Positions 1 through 7,703 of a stretch of 22,435 nt of DNA are shown in pieces. The stretch comes from CBFIDA01 sp965661085. Lineage in GTDB: Bacteria; Pseudomonadota; Gammaproteobacteria; Comchoanobacterales; Comchoanobacteraceae. The notes below the pieces were generated by a model. That model searched no databases. It worked only from the letters and a program-made list of their open reading frames with translations, and was not told where the DNA came from. Location of the stretch: contig CBFIDA010000014.1 in assembly GCA_965661085.1 (NCBI GenBank), positions 1 through 22,435 on the forward strand. Direction: 5' to 3'. The position numbers were made by a program, and so were the translations under genes. Every line of letters begins with the position of its first letter. The stretch's first letter is position 1.

Positions 1-117
1 ATGCGTGTCACACACAAATCACCTTGAAGCTTGGTTTGTGTGCATTCGATCTAACAGCCATCATTGTAAGACAGGCTAATGGTTTTGTCCATGTGCCATT
101 GCTTTGACGTAAAAGTA

Positions 118-2226
118 TCAGATTGATCCGATGATGCTCTTTGTAGGTTTTTTTTCATCGACAGGTGAGAGCCCCTTTATTTCTAAACCATTAGATCTGT
201 TGTCTGGGGTAATCTCCACCCAGCCTTCTTTTCCTTCTATGTATGAGTAGCGCAAGTCTGTTGGCATCAAAAGTGGTTGTGGGTACAGCAAAGTATGTAG
301 ACATTTTATAATGGGGCCAGATATATGGCTCAGTACGTGCAATGATCGACATTGGTGACCACATTTCTTCATGATGGCAACTCTTTGCAATTCTACCAGA
401 TTTGAAAAAAACTCGATTTTGGTTGTTTTGCTCATATCTTGCAGTAATTTTTTTGTGTGGGCCGCGAAGCTTTTTGAGAGTTTTTGGTAAAGGTGTTTGG
501 CCAAAATGGAGATGGAAGCAGGCGCTGCGCCTGCTTCCATCCACCATGCCAAAGTCATGACGAAGGTCAAATATGGCCCCCATGTCGAAACCGGTTGCTC
601 CGGATGAATTTTAATGAGCTGTATTTTTGCCTCTTGAGGCTTCAGATACCCTAGAGCTGTCGGATAGATTTGTTGGATGGCGTCACCTGCCACAAGGATG
701 ATGTTGCCCTCTAATGTTACGTTTTTTGCAACAAAAGACGAAAATGTAAGTATCTCATTCTGAACCGTTTTATTCACGCCAGGATCATTGACAACGTTAA
801 CTTGGATACGACCAATTTGGTTCAATGCGGGTTCAGATTTTGCGTTGATTTTCTTTAAAAGCGCACAAAAGCAATGCTGGGCCAGTGAGGCCCCCAAGCT
901 ATGACCAGAAATGATGAGGTCTATTTTATCCTTTGAAAATTTCTGGATCATCTTGATCAGCTGTAGGAACACAATTTCTGAGTTATTTTTGAAGGCCCAG
1001 TGGCCTGGCCCACCTGGCAGTAAATCTGCAAAGATGGTGTCAAGCCAGCCAGGACGTGTGCCTTGAAAATTGAGATAAATGCGTGCCCGTGTGGTATCGT
1101 AACCGATACTGCCGTAAAGACCAGAGCCTAGTTTTGCTTCAAGAGGATCAAATATGCACTGCCTCTCATCAATTGTATGAATACTTCCATGTTTGAGTCC
1201 TTTTTTATAGGCAAATATATGTGCCAAAAACTCGACAAGCCTGAATTTATGACGCCAGTATGGTTGTTTAAAGTCGCTTGAAAGTACACGTGATTTTCGT
1301 TCAAGAGCTTGGGGATGCCAATGTAAATTCGTCGGTTGTTCGCTAGGGAATGAATGCGCCGGTCTTTTATTGCGCTCCAATGCTTTACTATCATATTGAA
1401 ACTGTTGTTCAAAAACTTGTGCAGTGTCGGCTTCAGGGGCCGATGTTTCTTTTCTCTTGTCAGGAAGTTTTGTCCAGAGGTCATAGGGGCTGCTACTTTT
1501 TTTTTGTGGGGTGATTCCTCTAATTGTCACAGCCTGAGCAGTCATCCTTTGTGTGGGGTCAACACTGCAAATTTCAAGCTTTGAGCTTTTCTTTTCAGGT
1601 GTGTTGACACTCTTCTGCAGGTCTCCTGATCCAGCTGCTCCTGTATCATTTGGCAAAATAATTGTTTGCCCCTGGGTTTTTGAGGGCTGTTTTTTGGGGG
1701 TGGAGCTTTCTGATCTGGAATCGTTGCCTTCTATGATTGCTGTTCGTTTGTGTTTCTGCTTTGGGTGGGCATCGCTTGCAGGATTATGAGAGATGGGTCC
1801 AGCTAGCATCTTCCCATCTTCTATCGCGGCTTGGCTCTTAGAATCGTCTTTTAGTATGGAAGGATTGTTTTTTGCCAAATCTCCTGGTCCAGCTTCCCCC
1901 TTGGAATATTTATAAGAAGCTGTTTTGTGGTGATTTTCTGGGAGATTGGTGCTCAAGTCGCCCGTGTTTGATTTCCTCTTTCCTGCAAGTAAAGCCTCTA
2001 TGGAGTTGTTTGATTTGGCTTCAGAATTGGCGTTGATTTGTTGCTGTTGTGCGCGTACGGCCATGATACACAGCGAAAAGCCGATGATGGATAGAGTCAA
2101 TGCCAAGCAGGTGCTTAAGGTCAATGCTTGTAAAAGATGGAGTTGCCATTGCATGTTGAAGCACCAGGGCAACAACAAGAAATTGAGTCCAACAAGAAAA
2201 ACTAAGATGCGCGTTAACTTCGTCAT
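118..2226 (-). CDS. Membrane-anchored class 3 lipase-domain protein, 702 aa
   Basis: Probable lipid hydrolase; substrate unknown. Two hydrophobic segments (about residues 6-22 and 33-57) open the protein. Residues 60-300 are hydrophilic, rich in Lys/Ser/Pro/Gln and probably disordered, with three imperfect copies of a (G/S/T)GDL motif. A class 3 lipase-like alpha/beta-hydrolase domain follows: FQGTRPGW at 387-394 fits the oxyanion region, GHSLGAS at 441-447 is the nucleophile elbow (Ser443), and D481 (NDPG) or D515 (GDAIQ) could be the catalytic acid. The catalytic His is not obvious; candidates lie after residue 540. The C-terminal 150 residues are unassigned. The ATG at 2224-2226 has no good Shine-Dalgarno but lies just below a strong promoter. 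By eye the gene is more AT-rich than the core genes. The lipase fold is well supported; an envelope or effector role is inference. Confidence 0.8.
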   Translation of the reverse strand: MTKLTRILVFLVGLNFLLLPWCFNMQWQLHLLQALTLSTCLALTLSIIGFSLCIMAVRAQQQQINANSEAKSNNSIEALLAGKRKSNTGDLSTNLPENHHKTASYKYSKGEAGPGDLAKNNPSILKDDSKSQAAIEDGKMLAGPISHNPASDAHPKQKHKRTAIIEGNDSRSESSTPKKQPSKTQGQTIILPNDTGAAGSGDLQKSVNTPEKKSSKLEICSVDPTQRMTAQAVTIRGITPQKKSSSPYDLWTKLPDKRKETSAPEADTAQVFEQQFQYDSKALERNKRPAHSFPSEQPTNLHWHPQALERKSRVLSSDFKQPYWRHKFRLVEFLAHIFAYKKGLKHGSIHTIDERQCIFDPLEAKLGSGLYGSIGYDTTRARIYLNFQGTRPGWLDTIFADLLPGGPGHWAFKNNSEIVFLQLIKMIQKFSKDKIDLIISGHSLGASLAQHCFCALLKKINAKSEPALNQIGRIQVNVVNDPGVNKTVQNEILTFSSFVAKNVTLEGNIILVAGDAIQQIYPTALGYLKPQEAKIQLIKIHPEQPVSTWGPYLTFVMTLAWWMEAGAAPASISILAKHLYQKLSKSFAAHTKKLLQDMSKTTKIEFFSNLVELQRVAIMKKCGHQCRSLHVLSHISGPIIKCLHTLLYPQPLLMPTDLRYSYIEGKEGWVEITPDNRSNGLEIKGLSPVDEKKPTKSIIGSI

Positions 2227-2251
2227 AAGGTATATTTTTTAAAGTCCTTAT

Positions 2252-2280
2252 ATTATAAACCAAAACCGGATCATATTCAA
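2252..2280 (-). promoter_or_regulatory. Sigma70-type promoter of the lipase-domain gene
   Basis: On the minus strand a -35 TTGAAT (2275-2280) and a perfect -10 TATAAT (2252-2257) are separated by 17 bp. The predicted transcription start near 2244 leaves an untranslated leader of only about 18 bases before the ATG at 2226. The AAGGA lying between the -10 and that start would then not be transcribed. Confidence 0.65.
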
Positions 2281-2344
2281 GCTTGCTGCCCTATGGCGTC
2301 ATGAAGGTATGTCACTGTGCCGATGAGGCACTGTGGATAAGGCC

Positions 2345-3658
2345 TTATTTTCTGATGGATGGTTGGCCCACATTTGTTGGTTTGCTTGTTTTAATGGCAG
2401 ATTGTGGTGTCGTCAATCCCAATGTTTTGGGCGTGATGCCGGCGCGATCAAATGCACACCGGAATAAGAGAACAACATTGGCACCCACACATTGATTGCC
2501 TCGTCCTGTAGAATACGGGGCATGAATGCCACCTTGTTTAATGGTGGACCATTTGCCATTCAGGACAATACGCCTTCTACAACCCGCAGTTTGACCGCAG
2601 GTTTCAACATGCCCACCCGCTGCACGAACCAATCCCACCAGATCTTTGTAACGGATGGTGTAGTGCGCTGGCTGGTCAGAAAACATCGCCAAAAAAGTAC
2701 GTTCATGGTTGCGTAATTTTTGCCGTATTGTCTTAGGTTTTCTTGCCTGCTGGCCTGCGGGATGTGGCATGATGCCTGAAATTGTTCGTGATTTGTGTGT
2801 CTTTTTCTTGGGGGGTTTTTGCTCGACCAATGCAGCGGACGCAATGGGCTGTTGGCGTAGGCCGGCAGTTGCTTTTTCATCTTGAGTCTTATGCGATGCA
2901 GGTGCCAGCAACAACTTTGGGCGAGGATTTTGACCGTTTTTTGCCATCCATGTATCGCATTTTTCCTGAATGGCCAACACCGTATAAAAGTTGGTCAGCA
3001 CGTCATGGGCAACAGATTCTGCAGCATCGATGGCGTTGAGATCGTTTTTGTCGAAGTGACCTTGCTTCAAATCGATATGTTTGATGGTGTGTTTGAGAAT
3101 GGCATCGCACTTTTTTCTTTCGATTTTTAAGAGGGTTTGTGCATCGGTCATGGTGGCCATAGGCGATGAACTCGTATGCATGATCTGGTTGAGTTTGTCG
3201 AGCGCATGATAAGCGAGATCAACAAATAAACCGCTTCCTTTGAATTGCAGGTGGGCATTCTTTTTTTGGATGCGTCGTGCACGTTTGCTTTTAACTTTTT
3301 TTGGTTTTTTCAGCGCTGATTGAGAGAGTGGGGCGTGGGTCAGGTACACGCTTTTGGGCTTGTTAATGTATGTTCTTTTGATGGCTCTGTGTGTGAAGTG
3401 TTTCTCATACAGGTGTTTGTTTGTCTTTATAAAGGGTTCTAACCATGCTTTGGCTTGATCGATGCCTTCTTTTTCGTGGACTTTATCTACGGCACTTTCA
3501 TTGTCTCTTGAGTTAAGATAATTGATGCGGGCCTGTAAGCGCACATCTCGTTCATGAAGTATGGCATAAATGAGCAACAATAAGTTTGTATCATGTGCAT
3601 GTGTACAGATACATTTTTGGATGAGTTTGTAGGCGGATTTGCTGTGAGCAACCTCCAA
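2345..3658 (-). CDS. C-terminal part of a frameshifted large basic protein with HicA-like C-terminal domain
   Basis: Not recognised as a named gene. The frame opens with TTG at 3658, but coding-looking sequence in the same frame runs back to about 3733, so this is probably the downstream part of the gene starting at 4110. The 437 residues are Lys/His-rich. Basic clusters lie at 117-133 (KKPKKVKSKRARRIQKK) and 281-291 (KPPKKKTHKSR). Residues about 333-411 resemble the double-stranded-RNA-binding-like fold of HicA toxins: YTIRYKDLVGLVRAAGG, then a short Gly/Arg strand pair, a conserved-looking IHAPY, and a final helix ending in AGI. The usual HicA Gly-Ser-His segment reads AGCRRR here, so RNase activity is doubtful. 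No HicB-like partner is visible. The domain assignment is from memory of family patterns. Confidence 0.6.
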   Translation of the reverse strand: MEVAHSKSAYKLIQKCICTHAHDTNLLLLIYAILHERDVRLQARINYLNSRDNESAVDKVHEKEGIDQAKAWLEPFIKTNKHLYEKHFTHRAIKRTYINKPKSVYLTHAPLSQSALKKPKKVKSKRARRIQKKNAHLQFKGSGLFVDLAYHALDKLNQIMHTSSSPMATMTDAQTLLKIERKKCDAILKHTIKHIDLKQGHFDKNDLNAIDAAESVAHDVLTNFYTVLAIQEKCDTWMAKNGQNPRPKLLLAPASHKTQDEKATAGLRQQPIASAALVEQKPPKKKTHKSRTISGIMPHPAGQQARKPKTIRQKLRNHERTFLAMFSDQPAHYTIRYKDLVGLVRAAGGHVETCGQTAGCRRRIVLNGKWSTIKQGGIHAPYSTGRGNQCVGANVVLLFRCAFDRAGITPKTLGLTTPQSAIKTSKPTNVGQPSIRK

Positions 3659-4110
3659 ACAAAAACGGTCAATATGCCTCTGGGTGTAGAGCGTATGTTG
3701 GCCAAAACGTTTGCCATAGTGCGCAAGTACAATTTTTTATTTTTCAGTAAATTGAACAAGTAATCAAAATAAGCAATATTCTCATCGCAAAAAAGATGCA
3801 TGTTGAGAAAGACTTCCGTCGCTGTTCTCGGTGCGCACGCCACAACTTCAAGGTGTTCGTCAGCTGCGTCCATTGTAGGTACGGCATTTGTTGATGTAGA
3901 CTTGGCATTTTCCAATTGCAACTTTCTTACGGCTGCTTCAACGACCTTACGAGGTATACACGCTGGCAACTCGATTTCACCATCTGTGACGTATGGCGAT
4001 GCGCCAGTTTGTTGCTCAAATTTTGCCCATAGAACACCTGCCAATTGATCAGGGGTTATATTTTCTAGCATTTTAATCTTAGCAATCATACCTTTTGGTA
4101 GTTTTCTCAT
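3487..4110 (-). CDS. N-terminal part of the same frameshifted gene
   Basis: Function unknown. The ATG at 4108-4110 has an AGGA Shine-Dalgarno about 7 bases upstream. Residues 1-124 look coding (MRKLPKGMIAKIKMLENITP onward, with an amphipathic helix near VVEAAVRKLQLENAK). After residue 124 the frame enters an AAT-AAA-AAA stretch, and its remaining 80 residues (LYLRTMANVLANIR onward) look like out-of-frame translation. The other frame from 3733 (KIVLAHYGKRFGQHTLYTQR) joins smoothly to the downstream ORF. One extra A in the A6 tract would give a continuous product of about 588 residues. It could be a decayed gene, a slippage-expressed gene or an assembly indel. Confidence 0.55.
   Translation of the reverse strand: MRKLPKGMIAKIKMLENITPDQLAGVLWAKFEQQTGASPYVTDGEIELPACIPRKVVEAAVRKLQLENAKSTSTNAVPTMDAADEHLEVVACAPRTATEVFLNMHLFCDENIAYFDYLFNLLKNKKLYLRTMANVLANIRSTPRGILTVFVWRLLTANPPTNSSKNVSVHMHMIQTYCCSFMPYFMNEMCAYRPASIILTQETMKVP
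3733..3738 (-). other. A6 homopolymer frameshift site joining the two ORFs
   Basis: On the minus strand the sequence is G-AAAAA-T-AAAAAA-TTG. The upstream frame reads AAT AAA AAA TTG and the downstream frame reads AAA ATT GTA. The downstream frame has a TAA at 3739-3737, so the switch must occur within this A6 run. Adding one A, or slipping back one base, links the frames. Confidence 0.6.
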
Positions 4111-4120
4111 GTATTTATCC

Positions 4121-4143
4121 TGATTAAAATCTTGATTTTATCA
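4121..4143. promoter_or_regulatory. Inverted repeat, candidate operator
   Basis: Plus-strand arms TGATTAAAATC and GATTTTATCA are separated by TT and form a near-perfect dyad with a one-base bulge. It lies 11 bases upstream of the minus-strand start at 4110 and covers the predicted -10 and transcription start. That placement suits repressor binding, possibly autoregulation. No U-rich tail follows on either strand, so a terminator is unlikely. Confidence 0.45.
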
Positions 4144-4163
4144 GGTGCAATAAATGACGTCAG
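4135..4163 (-). promoter_or_regulatory. Candidate promoter of the split HicA-like gene
   Basis: On the minus strand a -35 CTGACG (4158-4163) and a -10 TAAAAT (4135-4140) are separated by 17 bp. The expected start near 4128 lies upstream of the AGGA Shine-Dalgarno at 4118-4121. The -10 sits inside the inverted repeat at 4121-4143, and the -35 overlaps a TGACGTCA palindrome at 4155-4162. Confidence 0.45.
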
Positions 4164-4304
4164 CTTGCAATGCTCTTCATGTGGCTTGGTGCTACTGTGG
4201 TTGGACCATGGACATGCATGGCGCTTGTCGTCCTGGTTGACGCACTCGACATGCCGAACGTTTTGTGTGAAAATGCTTGGGTTTTTCTGATCTTTGGGTT
4301 TGGT

Positions 4305-7300
4305 ATGCAGTCTGAGTCTTCTTCACAATCGTTTTCTTTCCCCAGCATGGAGCAAGACATGCTGGCCTTCTGGGACAAACACGATACGTTTCAGCAATCG
4401 CTGAAGCAAACCCAGCACAAGACACCTTACATCTTTTACGATGGGCCACCGTTCGCCACGGGATTGCCCCACCACGGGCATCTCTTGGCATCGACCATCA
4501 AAGACATCATTGGGCGTTATCAAACCATGCAGGGTCATCATGTGGCACGTCGCTTTGGTTGGGACTGCCATGGATTGCCTGTGGAATACGAAATTGACAA
4601 GCAACTCGGCCAGTCCACACAAGAAGCCGTCGAATCCCTCGGCATTGCGGGTTACAACAACGCCTGCCGTGGCATTGTGCAGCGTTATGTCGATCAGTGG
4701 TACCAAACCGTCAAGCGTTTGGGGCGATGGGTGGACTTTGACAACGATTATAAAACCATGGACGTCGATTTTATGGAGTCTGTATGGTGGGTCTTTCAAA
4801 GCCTCTGGCAAAAAGGCTTGATCTATCAGGGTGTCAAAGTGGTGCCATTCTCAACCGCTTTGGGCACAGGGCTGTCCAATTTTGAGGCCAGCTCAAACTA
4901 TCAAATGCTGCAAGATCCAGCGGTCACTGTTTTACTGAAGCTGGTGGATCGGCCTTTGTATTTGTCAATATGGACCACCACGCCTTGGACACTGCCTGCC
5001 AACCTAGGTGTGTGTGTGCACCCCGATTTGACTTATGTTCAAGTGCATGATGCCGCGCGCCAGATCGATTGGTTGGTGCTCGAAGCGCGCTTGGAAGCCT
5101 ATCAGACACGCCACACTTTGGAGGTGGTCAAAACGTGGCAAGGCCATGAGCTGGTGGGCTGGCGTTATGAACCGATCTTCCCATATTTTGCAGCACAGGC
5201 TGAGGAGGGTGCGTTTCAAGTGTTTGCCGACACGTATGTCACCACTGAAGATGGTACAGGTTTGGTGCACATGGCCCCTGCGCATGGTGAAGACGATCAT
5301 CGCATCATGCAGGCTGCCGGCGTGAACGCCATGGTGTGCCCGATTGATCAGCGTGGTTGTTACGACGATACGGTTGCGGATTTTGCCGGCCAGCATGTCA
5401 AAGCAGCAGACAAACACATCATTCAGCACCTTAAGGACAGTGGTCGGCTGATTCAGCACGACACATTGGACCACAGTTACCCATGCTGTCCAAGATCGGA
5501 CACCCCTCTGATTTACCGCGCCATGCCATCTTGGTTTGTCAAAGTTGAAGCCATTAAAGACAAAATGTTGGCAGCCAATGCTCAGATTCACTGGGTGCCA
5601 GGCCACATCCAGCATGGTCGTTTTGGCAAGTGGTTGGAAAATGCAAGAGACTGGGCGGTGTCGCGCAATCGTGTTTGGGGAACGCCATTGCCGATATGGA
5701 TCAATGACGAGACCGGAGCCCAAGTATGTATAGGGTCACGCGCGGAACTTGAGGCGCTGTGTGGCCAAGCTGTTGAGGATTTACACCGCGATGTGGTCGA
5801 TGATTTAACCTTCACCAAGCCAGACGAACCAGGTGTGTACCGTCGTATTCCTGAAGTTTTGGATTGTTGGTTTGAATCGGGTGCCATGCCCTATGCGCAA
5901 GCGCACTATCCTTTCGAAAACAAAGCCGATTTTGAAAAGCATTTTCCTGCTCAATTCATTGCAGAAGGCTTAGACCAAACGCGAGGATGGTTTTACACCC
6001 TCACGGTTTTGGCCGCCGCACTCTTTGACAGCCCTGCTTTTGAAAACATCATTGTACAGGGCATTGTGCTGGCTGAAGATGGCAAAAAGATGTCCAAGCG
6101 TCTCAAAAACTACACCGCGCCAGATGTGCTGATGGACGAATATGGCGCCGATGCATTGCGGCTGTATTTGATTCACTCTGGATTGGTGAAAGCAGAAGAG
6201 CAGCGTTTTTCGGATGCTGGGGTCAAAGACATGACGCGTCGTGTGCTTTTGCCTTGGTACAATGCCATGAAGTTTTGGCAGACTTATGCAGAGGTCGATG
6301 GGTGGTGCGTCACACAGCACCGTGTGGACAGTGATCACATTCTTGATCAATGGATTCTGTCACGGCTGCAAACGCTCAAAGTCAACATGCGCCAACATAT
6401 GGATCGGTATGCGCTTTATCAAGTGGTGCCCGCCCTTTTTGAGTTTGTTGAGGTCTTAACCAATGGCTACATTCGTCTGAATCGACAACGTTTTTGGGGC
6501 GAAGGCTTGAATCATGATAAGTGTGCGGCGTATACAACGTTGCATGATGTTTTGATTGAATTGGCCCAATGTATGGCGCCGTTTGCTCCCTTTTTGTCTG
6601 AGTACACCTATCAGCACCTTGTCGGCACTTCGGATGATGGGTATGCATCGGTCCATTTGTGTGCTTTTCCAGAGGCAAAGTCTCAATTGCAAAATCCGAC
6701 CTTGGAGTCGGCGGTGGCGCGGATGATGCAAGTGATTTTGCTGGGTCGACAAAAGCGTAATGCGGTCAAGATCAAAGTCAAAACACCTTTGCAGCAGGTC
6801 AAAATCATTCACCGCGATCAGGCGTTGTTGGATGAAATGGCCAAGCTTCGTGACACCATTGCGCGCGAATTGAATGTCAAATCGGTGGTGTTTGACAGCG
6901 ATGAAGATCAATACATACGTTTGTACGCCAAGCCCAATGCACCAGTCTTGGGCAAGCGTTTTGGTGCGCAGTTCAAAGCCATCAAACAGGCGATTGAAGG
7001 TTTGTCTGTCGATGCTCTACGTGCCTTGGAAGCCGATGGCAGCATGACCCTTTTGGGTGAAAACATTGCCACAACCGATGTGCTGATTTTTCGAGAGGCC
7101 GCATCCGACTCAGATGTGGTCACCGATCGTTTGATTTCGATTGTGTTGGACACGCAATTGACGCCGGATCTACAAAGCGAAGGTCTGGCACGTGAGGCCA
7201 TCAATCGCATACAAAAAACACGAAAAGACCTTGGTTTTCACGTTGCAGATCGCATTCAGATTGAATTTTCTGCCTCGGATGCCTTGGCGGCGGCAATCAA

Positions 7301-7454
7301 AACGCATGAAGCATTTGTTTCACGGGAAACCTTGGCGATCACCATGGTCGAGCAGCCACAGATTGACACAGGCACAACACACGATGTGGATGGCTTGTCA
7401 TTGACGTTGCGCTTGACCCAAGTCAATGCCAAAACACCACTCGATGCCTCATGA
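4305..7454 (+). CDS. ileS: Isoleucyl-tRNA synthetase, eukaryote-like type 2
   Basis: Cytosolic class I synthetase charging tRNA-Ile. Numbering from the ATG at 4305 (1049 aa): the HIGH-type signature is HHGH at 56-59 within PFATGLPHHGHLLAS, followed by GWDCHGLPVEYEI. The editing (CP1) insertion spans roughly residues 180-400, and WFESGAMPYAQ marks the second half of the catalytic core. The KMSKS-type loop is KMSKRLKNY from 595. An anticodon-binding helical domain and long C-terminal region complete it. These signatures match the eukaryote/Rickettsia/Chlamydia-like IleRS rather than the E. coli type (DGPPYANG, HIGH, KMSKS), and type 2 enzymes are often less mupirocin-sensitive. The frame is open from 4170, but the 45 extra residues are hydrophobic and unlike IleRS, so 4305 is preferred despite a weak Shine-Dalgarno. 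No clear promoter was found at 4111-4304; a TTGACG at 4237 lacks a matching -10. Confidence 0.95.
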   Translation: MQSESSSQSFSFPSMEQDMLAFWDKHDTFQQSLKQTQHKTPYIFYDGPPFATGLPHHGHLLASTIKDIIGRYQTMQGHHVARRFGWDCHGLPVEYEIDKQLGQSTQEAVESLGIAGYNNACRGIVQRYVDQWYQTVKRLGRWVDFDNDYKTMDVDFMESVWWVFQSLWQKGLIYQGVKVVPFSTALGTGLSNFEASSNYQMLQDPAVTVLLKLVDRPLYLSIWTTTPWTLPANLGVCVHPDLTYVQVHDAARQIDWLVLEARLEAYQTRHTLEVVKTWQGHELVGWRYEPIFPYFAAQAEEGAFQVFADTYVTTEDGTGLVHMAPAHGEDDHRIMQAAGVNAMVCPIDQRGCYDDTVADFAGQHVKAADKHIIQHLKDSGRLIQHDTLDHSYPCCPRSDTPLIYRAMPSWFVKVEAIKDKMLAANAQIHWVPGHIQHGRFGKWLENARDWAVSRNRVWGTPLPIWINDETGAQVCIGSRAELEALCGQAVEDLHRDVVDDLTFTKPDEPGVYRRIPEVLDCWFESGAMPYAQAHYPFENKADFEKHFPAQFIAEGLDQTRGWFYTLTVLAAALFDSPAFENIIVQGIVLAEDGKKMSKRLKNYTAPDVLMDEYGADALRLYLIHSGLVKAEEQRFSDAGVKDMTRRVLLPWYNAMKFWQTYAEVDGWCVTQHRVDSDHILDQWILSRLQTLKVNMRQHMDRYALYQVVPALFEFVEVLTNGYIRLNRQRFWGEGLNHDKCAAYTTLHDVLIELAQCMAPFAPFLSEYTYQHLVGTSDDGYASVHLCAFPEAKSQLQNPTLESAVARMMQVILLGRQKRNAVKIKVKTPLQQVKIIHRDQALLDEMAKLRDTIARELNVKSVVFDSDEDQYIRLYAKPNAPVLGKRFGAQFKAIKQAIEGLSVDALRALEADGSMTLLGENIATTDVLIFREAASDSDVVTDRLISIVLDTQLTPDLQSEGLAREAINRIQKTRKDLGFHVADRIQIEFSASDALAAAIKTHEAFVSRETLAITMVEQPQIDTGTTHDVDGLSLTLRLTQVNAKTPLDAS

Positions 7455-7556
7455 TTTGAGCGGTCAATCAGGTGTTTGGTTTAATACATCGATGGCTTGT
7501 GTGCCATGTGGGATTGTATGCATTGTCCAGAAGGGTGGCATGTGTGACATAAGGGG

Positions 7557-7584
7557 TTGCAATCTAGAAATAATTGTGTAATAT
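7557..7584 (+). promoter_or_regulatory. Promoter of tRNA-Gln (and perhaps prs)
   Basis: A -35 TTGCAA (7557-7562), a 16-bp spacer and a -10 TAATAT (7579-7584) stand 11 bases upstream of the mature tRNA 5' end. prs begins 33 bases after the tRNA with no evident terminator, so co-transcription is likely. Confidence 0.55.
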
Positions 7585-7595
7585 TGTGTTTTCAT

Positions 7596-7670
7596 TGGGG
7601 TGTCGCCAAGTGGTAAGGCACGGGGTTTTGATCCCCGCATTCCCAGGTTCGAATCCTGGCACCCCAGCCA
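7596..7670 (+). tRNA. tRNA-Gln (anticodon TTG)
   Basis: A 75-nt cloverleaf. The acceptor stem TGGGGTG (7596-7602) pairs with CACCCCA (7660-7666), followed by discriminator G and an encoded CCA (7668-7670). The anticodon arm is CGGGG-TTTTGAT-CCCCG with anticodon TTG at 7628-7630. The T arm carries GGTTCGAATCC. A tRNA-Gln just upstream of prs is a familiar gammaproteobacterial arrangement. Confidence 0.97.
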
Positions 7671-7703
7671 AGGTCATATCAATAATATTGCAAGACAGGT
7701 CCT

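Noticed and set aside
11..42. CACACAAA / TTTGTGTG inverted repeat downstream of the lipase gene
   Set aside because: The loop is 16 nt and no U-tract follows on the minus strand, so it is not supported as a terminator.
1354..2242. Several plus-strand ORFs opposite the lipase linker
   Set aside because: They are antisense shadows of the long lipase frame, with Cys/Phe-rich sequences and no ribosome-binding sites.
2313..2335. Hairpin GTGCC-GATGA-GGCAC after the HicA-like gene
   Set aside because: The stem is short with a T-T mismatch and has no U-tract; kept only as a possible weak structure.
3487..3732. C-terminal 80 residues of the upstream frame as a genuine protein end
   Set aside because: Composition looks out-of-frame, while the alternative frame gives continuous plausible protein through the same DNA.
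4237..4266. TTGACG as an ileS -35
   Set aside because: The hexamer at the right distance (TTTTGT) is a poor -10, so no promoter is claimed.
4170..4304. In-frame 45-residue N-terminal extension of ileS
   Set aside because: The sequence is hydrophobic, unlike any IleRS N-terminus, and the family alignment begins just after the ATG at 4305.
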